A stretch of 40,227 nucleotides of DNA from a virus: the IMG/VR virus record IMGVR_UViG_3300045999_001945, positions 1 through 40,227 of that record. The stretch is one strand, 5' to 3'. How positions within the stretch are numbered: the first letter of the stretch is position 1; each line of letters opens with the position of its first letter. A program made the position numbers and the translations under genes. A model generated the notes under the pieces. The model made no database searches and was not told the origin of the DNA. It saw only the letters and a program-made list of their open reading frames with translations. This document shows positions 11,198 through 19,384 of this stretch, piece after piece.

Positions 11198-11942
11198 ATA
11201 TTTCACTATACTTTCTTATTGCTCTTAGATAACCTTTTGATCGACAATTTTGAAAGAACATCTGTCGTTTGTCGTCAAGCCAGTGACTCTTTGGTATTTC
11301 TTGTATAAAGTTGACAACTTCATCTTCTTTGAAGTAAAGAGGTGTATTCCATACACCATGAAAGCCAAATGTTTTTCCTGTAGGATTACACCATTCATGC
11401 GAGAATTTGTTTGCTAATGATGAAGTGGCATACTTGATTTTGTACTTACGCTTCAAGTATTCACTATATCCTTGACAAATCACAGCATCTTCATTTTTGA
11501 ATCTTGGATTATCGTTATGAAATCTAATAGAATCATCTGTTAGCACATCAAGTAACTTTGCGCTACGCAAACTAAAACCACCATTTCCAACTTTTTCAGA
11601 GTCTTCTATCCAGGTAAATCTATCTGGCCAGGGTGCACCTATGTAATCATAATTATAGAATTCGTTTGTCCAATACTTATTGTTGACTGCCATACCATCA
11701 TATTGAATGATCATGACAAACTCTGTCTTGATCAAGCCAGAAAGTTCTTTTACGATAAGTTTGTTATATTGATCAATATCAAATGTGTTTGATAGTATCA
11801 AGCCCCTATCATTTGTTTGTCTATCTGTGATATGGAGAACCTCTTCACATTCAGTCTCAATGGCACGCAAACTTATATCTATAGACTTTTTCATCAACGA
11901 ATGATGTGTATTGCCAACGCATAACAAAGTAATTTTTTTCAT
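11190..11942 (-). CDS. DUF5672-like glycosyltransferase-related protein
   Basis: Residues 1-250 show the DUF5672 pattern, a GT-A-like family linked to surface glycans: an N-terminal strand ITLLCVGN, VMIIQYDGMAV (with the DxD-type acidic position replaced by YDG, about 76-86), YDYIGAPW (about 98-105) and GNGGFSLRS (about 119-127). It probably transfers or handles a sugar, for example to modify host LPS, phage DNA or virion protein; the substrate is unknown. The true start is the second of two tandem ATG copies made by a 23-bp duplication; see the leader at 11939-11965. It directly follows a GT9-like gene. Confidence 0.82.
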   Translation of the reverse strand: MKKITLLCVGNTHHSLMKKSIDISLRAIETECEEVLHITDRQTNDRGLILSNTFDIDQYNKLIVKELSGLIKTEFVMIIQYDGMAVNNKYWTNEFYNYDYIGAPWPDRFTWIEDSEKVGNGGFSLRSAKLLDVLTDDSIRFHNDNPRFKNEDAVICQGYSEYLKRKYKIKYATSSLANKFSHEWCNPTGKTFGFHGVWNTPLYFKEDEVVNFIQEIPKSHWLDDKRQMFFQNCRSKGYLRAIRKYSEIYE

Positions 11943-11965
11943 AATAACAAAGTAATTTTTTTCAT
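11939..11965 (-). other. 8-codon leader ORF created by a 23-bp tandem duplication
   Basis: The first copy of the duplicated 23 bp opens an ORF (MKKITLLL) whose ATG overlaps the TGA of the GT9-like gene (ATGA) and whose TGA overlaps the ATG of the DUF5672-like gene (ATGA again). Ribosomes can thus pass from gene to leader to gene. Whether the peptide is made is unknown. Confidence 0.6.
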
Positions 11966-12789
11966 ATCTTAGTGTACGAATATGTAAGCCCAACATCGTG
12001 TTCAAACTTATTGAAAAATACATTTGAGATGTCAATCCAAGAGAACAACCAATTTCTGATGTCACATGGCTTGAATGTCATCAATGTCTCCCTAGGAAAC
12101 TCCATCAATACAATTCTCTTATCTACACGAGGATAGCAATTAGCAATGTGCATTAGCCCAGAGTTTACACCTATGAATCTGGCAGACGATGCAATTTCTT
12201 TTGCAACATCAAACAGTGAAAGTTTACCTCTCATGTCCACACTGTGCCCACCGAGTAACTTGTCATCTTTTCCACCCAACTGAATGATTTGATAGTCTTT
12301 GTAGTTTCTTAGAATATTCGCTATGACATCATCGGACATCACCCTAACCGCATCTTCACCAGAAGATGTACGAATAGCTGGTTCTTTATCGCGAGTTCTA
12401 TCAGAACCTGTTGTATGCACTACAATTTTATTTGGAATAATATCAACATCTTCATGGATGTAAAGTCTAGGATGCCTCAATCTAACATCACTAAATCCCA
12501 AATTCACACACATATATTCTGCTTGAGAACCAGCAACAATCGTTTGCATCTTCTCATGAAAATGTTTCACTTGCTCTTGAACTCTACAATCTGGAATCAA
12601 ACTGATCTCAGGAAGATCAATAGCATCCTCTTCTTCTAAGAAGTGTACATACGGATTATGTTCAAATGCCCAGATTCTTTTATCTGTGATAACACACTTT
12701 TTCCCAGTTACATTGAATACATTTTCTGGTATTGATGTTGTGCTTATTTGATCACCAATATGATGAAAGTTGAACTTCAATTTATACAT
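11962..12789 (-). CDS. GT9 (heptosyltransferase)-like glycosyltransferase
   Basis: GT-B-like with an N-terminal HIGDQISTTSIPENV reminiscent of the GD-x3-T start of the ADP-heptose:LPS heptosyltransferase family. Central VVHTTGSDRTRDK is followed by the donor-site region YQIIQLGGKDDKLLGG, and then by FDVAKEIASSARFIGVNSGLMHIANCY, where family 9 members have the G-x-D-(S/T)-G-x-x-H motif. Here the Asp is Asn (VNSG). It likely glycosylates a surface or virion component. ATG 12789 was chosen because AGGA lies 10 bases upstream and the start overlaps the ClpP stop; ATG 12807 is in frame but weaker. Confidence 0.78.
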   Translation of the reverse strand: MYKLKFNFHHIGDQISTTSIPENVFNVTGKKCVITDKRIWAFEHNPYVHFLEEEDAIDLPEISLIPDCRVQEQVKHFHEKMQTIVAGSQAEYMCVNLGFSDVRLRHPRLYIHEDVDIIPNKIVVHTTGSDRTRDKEPAIRTSSGEDAVRVMSDDVIANILRNYKDYQIIQLGGKDDKLLGGHSVDMRGKLSLFDVAKEIASSARFIGVNSGLMHIANCYPRVDKRIVLMEFPRETLMTFKPCDIRNWLFSWIDISNVFFNKFEHDVGLTYSYTKI

Positions 12790-13426
12790 CAGTTGTCTTT
12801 CCTGCAACCTTTTTCTTGGGCGATGGCTTTTTCTCTATAACATCAGGTATAGATTGATCCATGAGCGCCTTTTCAATCTTTTCAACATCGGCGTTCATTT
12901 TTTTAATCTTCTTCTCAAGACGAATCTTGACCTCTTCGCCGTCCATCCAGATGTCTTTGTTGTCAAGAATAGACTTGATCTCTTCTGGAGTTAGGAAGTC
13001 ACTGTAAACCTTGTTGACTAGCTTGTCGGACCACTTGCGTTCACTGACGATATGATCGTACATCTCGCCGCCCTTGCCAAATGATCCACCAGAGTAGTTG
13101 TGGAACATAAAGAAACAGTGATCCGAGATTTCAAACATGTCTGCTGCTAGAAAGATCATTGTCGCAGCAGACATACAATAACCTTCAGCAGATGCGCAGA
13201 TTTGTGCTTGCGACTCTTGGATTACACGATTGAATTGGATCGCAGTTGATAGATCACCGCCGGCTGAGTTGATGTGAAGTCGGATCACATCATTCTCTCC
13301 TGCGTTTCGGATGATCTCAAACTGATCAATGTAGTTTTCTGGTGGAAGAATCTCACCACAAAGATAAAGATCGAAGATGTGCCCGATAGGCTTACCCTCA
13401 AACTTGATATTCTTCAAACCTGCCAT
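12782..13426 (-). CDS. clpP: ClpP-like serine protease
   Basis: ClpP/crotonase-fold peptidase. IRLHINSAGGDLSTAIQFNRVI (substrate-cleft strand and helix) leads to the nucleophile region EGYCMSAATMIFLAAD and the histidine segment CFFMFHNYSGGSFG, equivalent to the Ser and His of ClpP. A third-residue Asp is probably in KDIWMDGEEV. The Lys-rich C-terminal 45 residues (KKIKKMNADVEK..SPKKKVAGKTTDV) are extra. It may cleave host or phage proteins or process virion proteins; in T4 the head protease is gp21, which is unrelated. ATG 13426 has a strong AGGAG 8 bases upstream; an ATG at 13453 overlapping the RuvC stop is the alternative. No Clp ATPase is in the window. Confidence 0.88.
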   Translation of the reverse strand: MAGLKNIKFEGKPIGHIFDLYLCGEILPPENYIDQFEIIRNAGENDVIRLHINSAGGDLSTAIQFNRVIQESQAQICASAEGYCMSAATMIFLAADMFEISDHCFFMFHNYSGGSFGKGGEMYDHIVSERKWSDKLVNKVYSDFLTPEEIKSILDNKDIWMDGEEVKIRLEKKIKKMNADVEKIEKALMDQSIPDVIEKKPSPKKKVAGKTTDV

Positions 13427-13449
13427 GGTGTCATCTCCTGATAATCTTG

Positions 13450-14007
13450 TCATTCCACGCTCCTAATTTGTTGATAGCCATACTTGCATATCCAATAGGC
13501 ATCGATAATGTCAGAAGATGGATTCCATTGCTTCTCAGTCATACCGAGTTCAAATTTGATGTCTAGGTTGTTTTCGGCTACAAACGCGGTTTGCATCTTT
13601 TCTTTGTCTGCATTACCTTTGCCCGTAGCGAACTTTTTGATCACAGTTGGAGGCACAGCTTCAAAGTCTACGCCGTACTTCCACAATCTGTACTTTAGAA
13701 TGCCAGTGTTCTCTGCGATGTGGAACACTCTGCCTTTTGATCCCATTGAGTAGCCTTCAATAAAGACTTTCTCAATGCCACGCTCTAGAATTCTCTCTAT
13801 GAAGAAACTTGATATGGAATCAAATCTCATCATATCGTCAGTGTACTCAAAGTATTTGCCGACCATATTCTTGACAATGATATCATACTTCTTTACCTGT
13901 GTCAAGTAATAGGATCGGCAGTTACTAAAGTTCATTTCACCATCTGCATCATCATAGAGACATATGGCTGGAGATGTCATTGAGTAGTCCAGCCCTGCGA
14001 CTTTCAT
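13450..14007 (-). CDS. RuvC-like Holliday junction resolvase
   Basis: RNase H-fold nuclease of the RuvC group. The acidic catalytic residues sit in VAGLDYSMTSPAI (D7), VFIEGYSMG (E, about 81) and a C-terminal SSDIIDAYWICKYG (about 163-176, D in the last helix). PPTVIKKFATGKGNADKEKM (about 119-138) is the typical K-x-F-x-x-G-x-G-x-A-x-K region. It would cut recombination intermediates made by UvsX. T4 uses the unrelated endonuclease VII (gp49), which was not seen here. ATG 14007 has a GGAAGA site and an ATGA overlap with the upstream stop; a TTG at 14022 is less likely. Confidence 0.9.
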   Translation of the reverse strand: MKVAGLDYSMTSPAICLYDDADGEMNFSNCRSYYLTQVKKYDIIVKNMVGKYFEYTDDMMRFDSISSFFIERILERGIEKVFIEGYSMGSKGRVFHIAENTGILKYRLWKYGVDFEAVPPTVIKKFATGKGNADKEKMQTAFVAENNLDIKFELGMTEKQWNPSSDIIDAYWICKYGYQQIRSVE

Positions 14008-14231
14008 CGATTGATCTTCCAATCGTCGGCATCGTCTAGATCATCGAATGCCTCTTTTGAAAGTTTATCCCAAGCCTCTTCATCATCTGAGTCATCGTTT
14101 TGTTCGTCTACGCTAGAACCATCAAAACTACTTCCGCAATGCGGGCAGAATTTTGCTTCAGCATCGTCGTCTACAAAACTAATAAATGATTCAGCACCAC
14201 ACTCATTGCAAAATGCTCTGTAACTTGACAT
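14004..14231 (-). CDS. Zinc-ribbon protein, 75 aa
   Basis: Two CxxC knuckles (CNEC at 8-11 and CPHC near 29-32) make a zinc ribbon, followed by a strongly acidic tail with repeated D/E runs. It may be a single-module nucleic-acid- or protein-binding factor; acidic tails occur in proteins that contact polymerases, but no target is known. The ribosome binding site is very strong (AGGAGGAG 5 bases before the ATG). It overlaps the RuvC-like gene by 4 bases (ATGA), so the two are coupled. Confidence 0.8.
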   Translation of the reverse strand: MSSYRAFCNECGAESFISFVDDDAEAKFCPHCGSSFDGSSVDEQNDDSDDEEAWDKLSKEAFDDLDDADDWKINR

Positions 14232-14272
14232 GGGCTCCTCCTTGTAAAATGCCGCGTCAAGTTATATAGCAA

Positions 14273-15265
14273 TCACACAGTTTTACCCCAAACATCTTCC
14301 CACGTACCAGACAAAGCACCTTTTGCGTAGTCTGTCGCACGATTCTCAAAGAAATTGGTGTGCGTGGGTGCATTGATCATGGATTCTACCCAAGGCAGAG
14401 GATTCTTCTTGACCTTGAAGATGCCCCTCAGACCGAGACTAATAAGGCGACGATCAGCAATATAGCGAATGTAACGCTTGACGTCATCAGAACTAAGGTT
14501 CTCCATTTCGCTGACCCCAAACGCCAGATCAATAAATCTATCTTCCAGCTGCACCATCTTTTCAGCGATGGTATAAATTGTGCTTTTGAGTTCATCATTC
14601 CATATCTCTCTGTTTTCCTCAACATATGTGCGGAACAGTTTTATCATAGACTCAGCATGTTGAGTTTCATCAACGATAGACCAAGTGATGATTTGCCCCA
14701 TACCCCTCATCTTGCCGTGGCGAGGAAAGTTCAATAGCATGATGAAAGAACTGAAGAGTTGCATCCCTTCAGTGAAAGCCGAAAACGCTGCGATGTGTGC
14801 AGCGGTAGATTCTTTGGTGCCGTTCTTAGAAGACACTTCTAGAAGATAGTCATGCTTCTCTCGCATCTCCTGATACTCAAGAAACTCATTGTATGTAGAC
14901 TCTGGCATACCGAGAGTCTCAATCAAGTGACTGTATGCAGCAATATGCAAGGCTTCTCTTGCAGCAAAACCAGACAGCATCATGCGAATCTCTGGTTGAG
15001 GAAAATACGGAAGATAGTTCTTCACGTAGCCACCAGCAACGTCAATGTCACCTTGAGTGAAGAAACGGAAGATATTAGTCAGAAAGTGCTTCTCGCTTTC
15101 TGTCATGCGATTCTTCCAGTCTTTCACATCCTCAAGCATAGGAACTTCAGTGTGAATCCAATGACTCTGCTCATGCTTCAACCATGCATCATATGCCCAG
15201 GGATGAGAGAAGGGCTTGAAGTAGTTTCTTTCATCTGTCAGTCTTAGTTTTGTTTTTTTGATCAT
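14273..15265 (-). CDS. nrdB: Ribonucleotide reductase class I beta subunit NrdB
   Basis: Houses the di-metal tyrosyl radical cofactor that starts NDP reduction in NrdA. The ferritin-like helices show the ligand segments GDIDVAGGYV (first Asp), REALHIAAYSHLIE (Glu, His and the radical Tyr four residues after the His), a later Glu in AFTEGMQLFSSF, and WSIVDETQHAE (Glu and His). At 330 aa the length is short for NrdB (375 in E. coli) but normal for phages. The C-terminus (VWGKTV) should be the NrdA-binding tail. It overlaps the 93-aa gene by 4 bases and is separated from nrdA only by it. Confidence 0.96.
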   Translation of the reverse strand: MIKKTKLRLTDERNYFKPFSHPWAYDAWLKHEQSHWIHTEVPMLEDVKDWKNRMTESEKHFLTNIFRFFTQGDIDVAGGYVKNYLPYFPQPEIRMMLSGFAAREALHIAAYSHLIETLGMPESTYNEFLEYQEMREKHDYLLEVSSKNGTKESTAAHIAAFSAFTEGMQLFSSFIMLLNFPRHGKMRGMGQIITWSIVDETQHAESMIKLFRTYVEENREIWNDELKSTIYTIAEKMVQLEDRFIDLAFGVSEMENLSSDDVKRYIRYIADRRLISLGLRGIFKVKKNPLPWVESMINAPTHTNFFENRATDYAKGALSGTWEDVWGKTV

Positions 15266-15543
15266 GCTATCACTTTCTCGTTTATCTTTAGTTTGTGCCC
15301 TGGATACTTCCTCAACAACATTCTTGCCATTTCGTTAGCATCTTCATGCTGAAATAGAAACTTCTTGTCGTCTTCCCATGCATAGTAGATGTCTTTGAAT
15401 TGCTCAACATAGATGTTGACGAGAGGTTTATCGCTAGATTTCTCTGTGACGTTCTTCTCGCCAACATCTGGCATGTTCTTCTCTATTTGCTTTGCGATGA
15501 TGAATCCTAGAATCAACAGGACCAATTCAACGATACTGTTCAT
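15262..15543 (-). CDS. Small membrane-anchored protein between nrdA and nrdB, 93 aa
   Basis: An N-terminal hydrophobic segment (about 3-18, VELVLLILGFIIA) is followed by a polar linker and a small C-terminal domain with two predicted helix/strand units (VNIYVEQFKDIYYAW; NEMARMLLRKYPGHKL). Unknown family. Such small ORFs between RNR genes are common in T4-like phages. It is three bases from nrdA and overlaps nrdB (ATGA), so it is part of the same unit. Confidence 0.78.
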   Translation of the reverse strand: MNSIVELVLLILGFIIAKQIEKNMPDVGEKNVTEKSSDKPLVNIYVEQFKDIYYAWEDDKKFLFQHEDANEMARMLLRKYPGHKLKINEKVIA

Positions 15544-15546
15544 GTT

Positions 15547-17361
15547 CTACCCTTCACAAGCCTGACAAACATCATCTGCCATCGCCAATGCTTTCAAGTC
15601 TAACTCCTCAATGACTTTACGTTCAATACTCTTAGACACTTTGTCTGCTTTGCCAATCTTCTCAGAACGGCAGTAGTACAGAGTCTTCAATCCAAGTTTC
15701 CATGCAAGGAAGTGAATCGCATGAAGATACTTGACGTTCACATCTGGTCGGAAGAATAGATTCAATGACTGCGCTTGGTCAATGAACTGCTGTCTATCAG
15801 CCGCATGTTGAATGACCCAGCGTTGATCAATCTCCATGGATGTCTTGAACACATCTCTAGTCCACTCATCCATCCATTCCAGATGCTGTACGGAGCCATC
15901 ATTCGCAATAATTGAAGACCAAATATCAGCATATTTTCCAGAATCCATTCCATCTTTTAGTGACAGATGTTTTCTGATTACTTTATCAAGATATCGATTC
16001 TTATTCAAGTGAGAACCAGAAAGTGTGTCTTGTCTGTAAGCATTTGCGCGGTAAGGTTCAATGCTAGGAGAAGTGTTTCCCATGAGAATGGAAGATGAAG
16101 CGTTGGGAGCGATAGCCATAAGATGACTGAACCTACGACCAGTACCCACAGCATCAAGAGCCTCACCCCTAGCTTTTCCGAGGCGTAGGTTAGCTTCGTC
16201 AAGTTGCTTTCTGATGTGCTTGAACATGTTGATGTTTCTACCAACTGCCATGGGGCTTTCCCATGGAATGTTATTGCGTTGTAGAAATGCATGAAACCCA
16301 AGAGCACCAATGCCAATAGACCGCTCCCTAATAGCAGAGTATTTGGCGCGATGAATGCTATCAGGAGCATTGTCAATGAAATACTGTAGCACGTTATCAA
16401 GCATCTCTGCCATGTCTGAAAGAAATAGTGGATCGTTCTTCCAATCATCATAATACTCCAAGTTCACAGAAGAGAGACAACATACAGCAGTGCGATCTTT
16501 ATCTGTAGGCAGAATGATCTCGCTGCATAGATTGCTTTGCTTGATAGACAAACCCAAGTCTTTTTGGAATTGAGGCATTGCATTGTTGCTAGTGTCGATG
16601 AAGTGAATGTATGGCTCACCAGTCAACATGCGAGTTTCAAGAATGCGCTGCCAAAGATCACGGGCTGACACAACTTCTTTGACTTCTTTTGATGCAGGAT
16701 CAATCAATTCCCAATCATCGTTCGCCAAAGGATCAATCATGCACTTCTCAATGATTCGCATGAAGTCATCTGTGATGTTGATGCCATGATGCAGATTCAA
16801 TGCTCTCATGTTGGGATCGCCCGTAGGCTTTCTCATTTCAAGAAATAGAAGAATATCTGGATGGTTGATATCAAGATAAGCGGCATAAGAGCCACGACGA
16901 GTACGACCTTGACGATATGCGAGGCTCGACGCATCATAAGTCCTAAGGTGAGGCATGATGCCAACGGACTTATCGTCAGCAGCACGAATTCCCAGTCCAA
17001 TTCCAACTCCGCCTCCGAGCATTGAAAGCCAGTTTACCTCAGAAAGAGTTTCCACCAAGCCCTCTGCGCTATCGTGCAGGTATGGCAAGAAACAAGAAAT
17101 AGGAAGCCCACGCTTACTCCTACCAAAAGACAGAATTGGAGTAGAATATGATAGCCAATGCTTGCTGCTGTACTCATACAGTCTTTGAGCGTGTTCTTGA
17201 TTCGTACCAAATGCTTTTGAAACATACGCAAATCTTTCTTGAGGTGATTGTTCTTCTTCTTTCATGTAGGACTCTTTCAACCTCTTGAGCCCAAGTTCAT
17301 CAAACAATGAATCTCTTGTGTAGTCTACTTTGATACTGTGTACCGTGCCATCAGATGTCAT
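15547..17361 (-). CDS. nrdA: Ribonucleotide reductase class I alpha subunit NrdA
   Basis: Catalytic subunit converting NDP to dNDP. The active-site Cys pair is seen as GLPISCFLPY (first Cys) and TAVCCLSSVNL (second), with the N-x-C-x-E signature in KQSNLCSEIILP supplying the thiyl radical Cys. LGGGVGIGLGIRA is the conserved allosteric/loop region. The C-terminus ends in CQACEG, the mobile Cys pair. The N-terminal ATP cone for activity control is absent: 604 aa against about 760 in E. coli, so dATP feedback is probably lost. That is usual in marine phage NrdA. Located just after thyX, so dNTP supply is one unit. Confidence 0.96.
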   Translation of the reverse strand: MTSDGTVHSIKVDYTRDSLFDELGLKRLKESYMKEEEQSPQERFAYVSKAFGTNQEHAQRLYEYSSKHWLSYSTPILSFGRSKRGLPISCFLPYLHDSAEGLVETLSEVNWLSMLGGGVGIGLGIRAADDKSVGIMPHLRTYDASSLAYRQGRTRRGSYAAYLDINHPDILLFLEMRKPTGDPNMRALNLHHGINITDDFMRIIEKCMIDPLANDDWELIDPASKEVKEVVSARDLWQRILETRMLTGEPYIHFIDTSNNAMPQFQKDLGLSIKQSNLCSEIILPTDKDRTAVCCLSSVNLEYYDDWKNDPLFLSDMAEMLDNVLQYFIDNAPDSIHRAKYSAIRERSIGIGALGFHAFLQRNNIPWESPMAVGRNINMFKHIRKQLDEANLRLGKARGEALDAVGTGRRFSHLMAIAPNASSSILMGNTSPSIEPYRANAYRQDTLSGSHLNKNRYLDKVIRKHLSLKDGMDSGKYADIWSSIIANDGSVQHLEWMDEWTRDVFKTSMEIDQRWVIQHAADRQQFIDQAQSLNLFFRPDVNVKYLHAIHFLAWKLGLKTLYYCRSEKIGKADKVSKSIERKVIEELDLKALAMADDVCQACEG

Positions 17362-17383
17362 GTGCCATTTGCCTCTATTGTTG

Positions 17384-18043
17384 TTATTCTGTAATAAACT
17401 CTTTGATCATTGGAAAAACAGGTTCAATTGCTTTAGCGCAAGCAATGGCTACTTCTCTATGTTCTTTTTGTGTCCCATTTGCTGACCGGAGTTGTATGTA
17501 GTGTACCCAGGACCTCAATGTTCCATTCATGAAAAGTCGTGACTGAGTGTTACCTTCCGGCAGAACTGCTCTGGCTTGTTCTTTTGCAATGCCATGTTGA
17601 ATTGCCCATTCATATGCATCTTTTGATGTCTGGATCAAATACTGTTGCTTTTCAATCCATCTCTTCTGTAAAAGCGCATCATCTGTATCAATACTGTTCT
17701 GTCGATTCTTCGTGTCTTGAAGTCTAGCATCCCGGACTTCAAAACTCAATCCCTTTGTTGGGTCAGCATACCGCTGACTAAATTCTTGGAAAGAAAAAGA
17801 ACGATGTCGTAGAATCTGTCGCGCAATGTCGCGAGTTGTGTCAATCTCTAGACACACACTGACCATTTCTAGAGGGCTCCAATGCTGATGTTTGATCAAA
17901 TACCGAACCAGCTTTTCAGCCGTTTCGCTGTTGTTTTGATTCTGAGGATTAGAGACTCTTGCTGCGTATGCAATTTGCTCTAACAGATTCATCTTGCCCA
18001 TATCAAAACTTGATTGGGAATAATTTACTAGCTTCACTTTCAT
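17384..18043 (-). CDS. thyX: FAD-dependent thymidylate synthase ThyX
   Basis: Makes dTMP from dUMP using methylene-THF, NADPH and FAD. The ThyX signature RHRSFSFQEFSQRY (about 82-95, R-H-R-x4-S-x4-S-x-R type) is present. The C-terminal PEGNTQSRLFMNGTLRSWVHYIQLRS segment carries the conserved substrate-binding Arg residues and the Ser/Asn region. Length (219 aa) is normal. The ATG at 18043 overlaps the primase stop (ATGA) and has GGAGAA upstream; the ATG at 18055 would remove that spacing. T4 itself uses the unrelated ThyA (td), so this is the alternative enzyme. Confidence 0.95.
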   Translation of the reverse strand: MKVKLVNYSQSSFDMGKMNLLEQIAYAARVSNPQNQNNSETAEKLVRYLIKHQHWSPLEMVSVCLEIDTTRDIARQILRHRSFSFQEFSQRYADPTKGLSFEVRDARLQDTKNRQNSIDTDDALLQKRWIEKQQYLIQTSKDAYEWAIQHGIAKEQARAVLPEGNTQSRLFMNGTLRSWVHYIQLRSANGTQKEHREVAIACAKAIEPVFPMIKEFITE

Positions 18044-19068
18044 GCAATTCTCCATGAGTTAAATTTCAATAATGCTGTAGGACCAGAAAATGTGTTTTTA
18101 TTTATGACATCGATCACTTCGTCCACGCTCAGATTCGACACTCGGATCATATCGTTGATATCTTTTTCCTTCATATCATCTGGCCAGATGCAGACAGAAA
18201 ATCCTTCTTCAACCGCACGTTTCATCTCTCGCATCACTTCTTTGTTGCGAGGTTCATTGTCATAGATGAGTACCAATTTATCTTTCGGCAAATAGTCACC
18301 AACAGACTTTAGATTTGCGTTGCCAGATGCGACTGCGTTGGGAAGAAACAGACTGTCGATAGGACCCTCTGTCACAAGAATTGTCTTGCTCTTGTCTACG
18401 GTGTTCAATCCAAAGATCATCGGAGCATCTTCAATGATACGCATTGTCAGATAACGAATTTTATGATCTGTAATTGCACGACCAGATAGCCCAACGAGAT
18501 TATCTTCTTCATCAAAGAACGGAAGAATCAATCGCGGTTCATTGCCAACAATCTTCTCTTCGTATCCAGGAGCAAACTCCCTCATCTTCGTAGAGTCATC
18601 AACAAAGTATAGCCGATCAAACTTGTCTTTTGGTATCTTCCTATCTGTAACATACTTGACAGCAGCATGATCTTTTGGCAGTCTCTCAAGAGGCACAACA
18701 ATACCTCTCATTGCATTATCTTTTCTAGAAGACTCAAACACGACTGGCTTGAAAACGAAGTTGTGTTCTTTGTGTGCTTTGCGCCCAGTCTCGCCGGACT
18801 TGTATCGCTCAAGACAATACTCTTTATATAGATTTGGATCAACCGAACGAATAAGACTTCCTAGTGTCATGCTTGCTTGACAATTGTGGCACTTATAGAA
18901 CATGCCGCCTTTTTGTGCAAAAGTATAACCTCTAGCCTTGTTCTTGTTTGTTTGACTGTCGCCGCAAATTGGGCAGCGGAAGTTGTATAGATAGTCACCC
19001 TTGCGAGTGAACTTTTCTAATCGTGTTGATAAAGTGCCGATGTACTTGTGATCAAGCCACATGCTCAT
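18040..19068 (-). CDS. 61: DNA primase, T4 gp61-like
   Basis: Makes RNA primers for lagging-strand synthesis on the gp41 helicase. The N-terminal zinc ribbon (CPICG near 32-36 and CHNC near 60-63) binds template. The central region contains GLSGRAITDHKIRYLT, and the Toprim-like core shows VTEGPIDSLFLPNAVASG (about 222-239) and the metal-binding LIYDNEPRNKEV (about 256-267). 342 aa matches T4 gp61. Its promoter (19108-19136) is a full TTGACA-17-TATAAT, and the leader contains a 9-bp inverted repeat. Primase opens the block primase-thyX-nrdA-nrdB. Confidence 0.93.
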   Translation of the reverse strand: MSMWLDHKYIGTLSTRLEKFTRKGDYLYNFRCPICGDSQTNKNKARGYTFAQKGGMFYKCHNCQASMTLGSLIRSVDPNLYKEYCLERYKSGETGRKAHKEHNFVFKPVVFESSRKDNAMRGIVVPLERLPKDHAAVKYVTDRKIPKDKFDRLYFVDDSTKMREFAPGYEEKIVGNEPRLILPFFDEEDNLVGLSGRAITDHKIRYLTMRIIEDAPMIFGLNTVDKSKTILVTEGPIDSLFLPNAVASGNANLKSVGDYLPKDKLVLIYDNEPRNKEVMREMKRAVEEGFSVCIWPDDMKEKDINDMIRVSNLSVDEVIDVINKNTFSGPTALLKFNSWRIA

Positions 19069-19083
19069 AAATGTATACCATTC

Positions 19084-19108
19084 TAGACAAAAGACTATGT
19101 TTTGTCTA
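19084..19108. repeat. 9-bp inverted repeat just downstream of the primase promoter
   Basis: TAGACAAAA (19084-19092) and TTTTGTCTA (19100-19108) are perfect complements with a 7-base loop, next to the -10 box and in the leader. It may be an operator or a 5-prime mRNA hairpin. Confidence 0.6.
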
Positions 19109-19136
19109 TTATAGCGAACAAATGATCAGATGTCAA
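19108..19136 (-). promoter_or_regulatory. Consensus sigma-70 promoter for the primase-thyX-nrd block
   Basis: TTGACA, 17 bases, TATAAT on the minus strand, overlapping the last codons of the o-spanin gene. It marks the switch from the late block to the early metabolic block. Confidence 0.87.
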
Positions 19137-19384
19137 TCTTTCTTTTTTGATGACTTTGTGACTGCTTCCACCAATCCGTCATGCCGAACTGCGCATTCGT
19201 TGTATTGACGCATCAAATCAATGGCATATGTCATTAAGTCACCCATGTTTGCTTTGTCTTTGATGTTCGGAATGAGTTCGCATTTAGTCAGAAGATTCGC
19301 TGGAACAGGAACTTCAGTTTTTGGTGGTATAGTTTGGCAACCCACAAGTAGAGTAGAAACAAGAACGATCAAAAGTGTCTTCAT
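19133..19384 (-). CDS. o-spanin (Rz1-like outer-membrane lipoprotein), 83 aa
   Basis: A signal peptide with lipobox LVGC (Cys at 16) places the mature protein at the inner face of the outer membrane. The mature part has a proline-rich start (PPKTEVPVPANLL), two further Cys (about 35 and 64) and helical stretches, as in Rz1. It would bridge to the i-spanin and fuse the two membranes at the end of infection, after endolysin. The gene starts in an ATGA overlap with the i-spanin, so it is separate rather than nested, unlike lambda. Confidence 0.85.
   Translation of the reverse strand: MKTLLIVLVSTLLVGCQTIPPKTEVPVPANLLTKCELIPNIKDKANMGDLMTYAIDLMRQYNECAVRHDGLVEAVTKSSKKKD

Noticed and set aside
16005-16451. 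148-aa minus-strand ORF inside nrdA
   Set aside because: Another frame of a gene with intact catalytic motifs; hydrophobic low-information translation.
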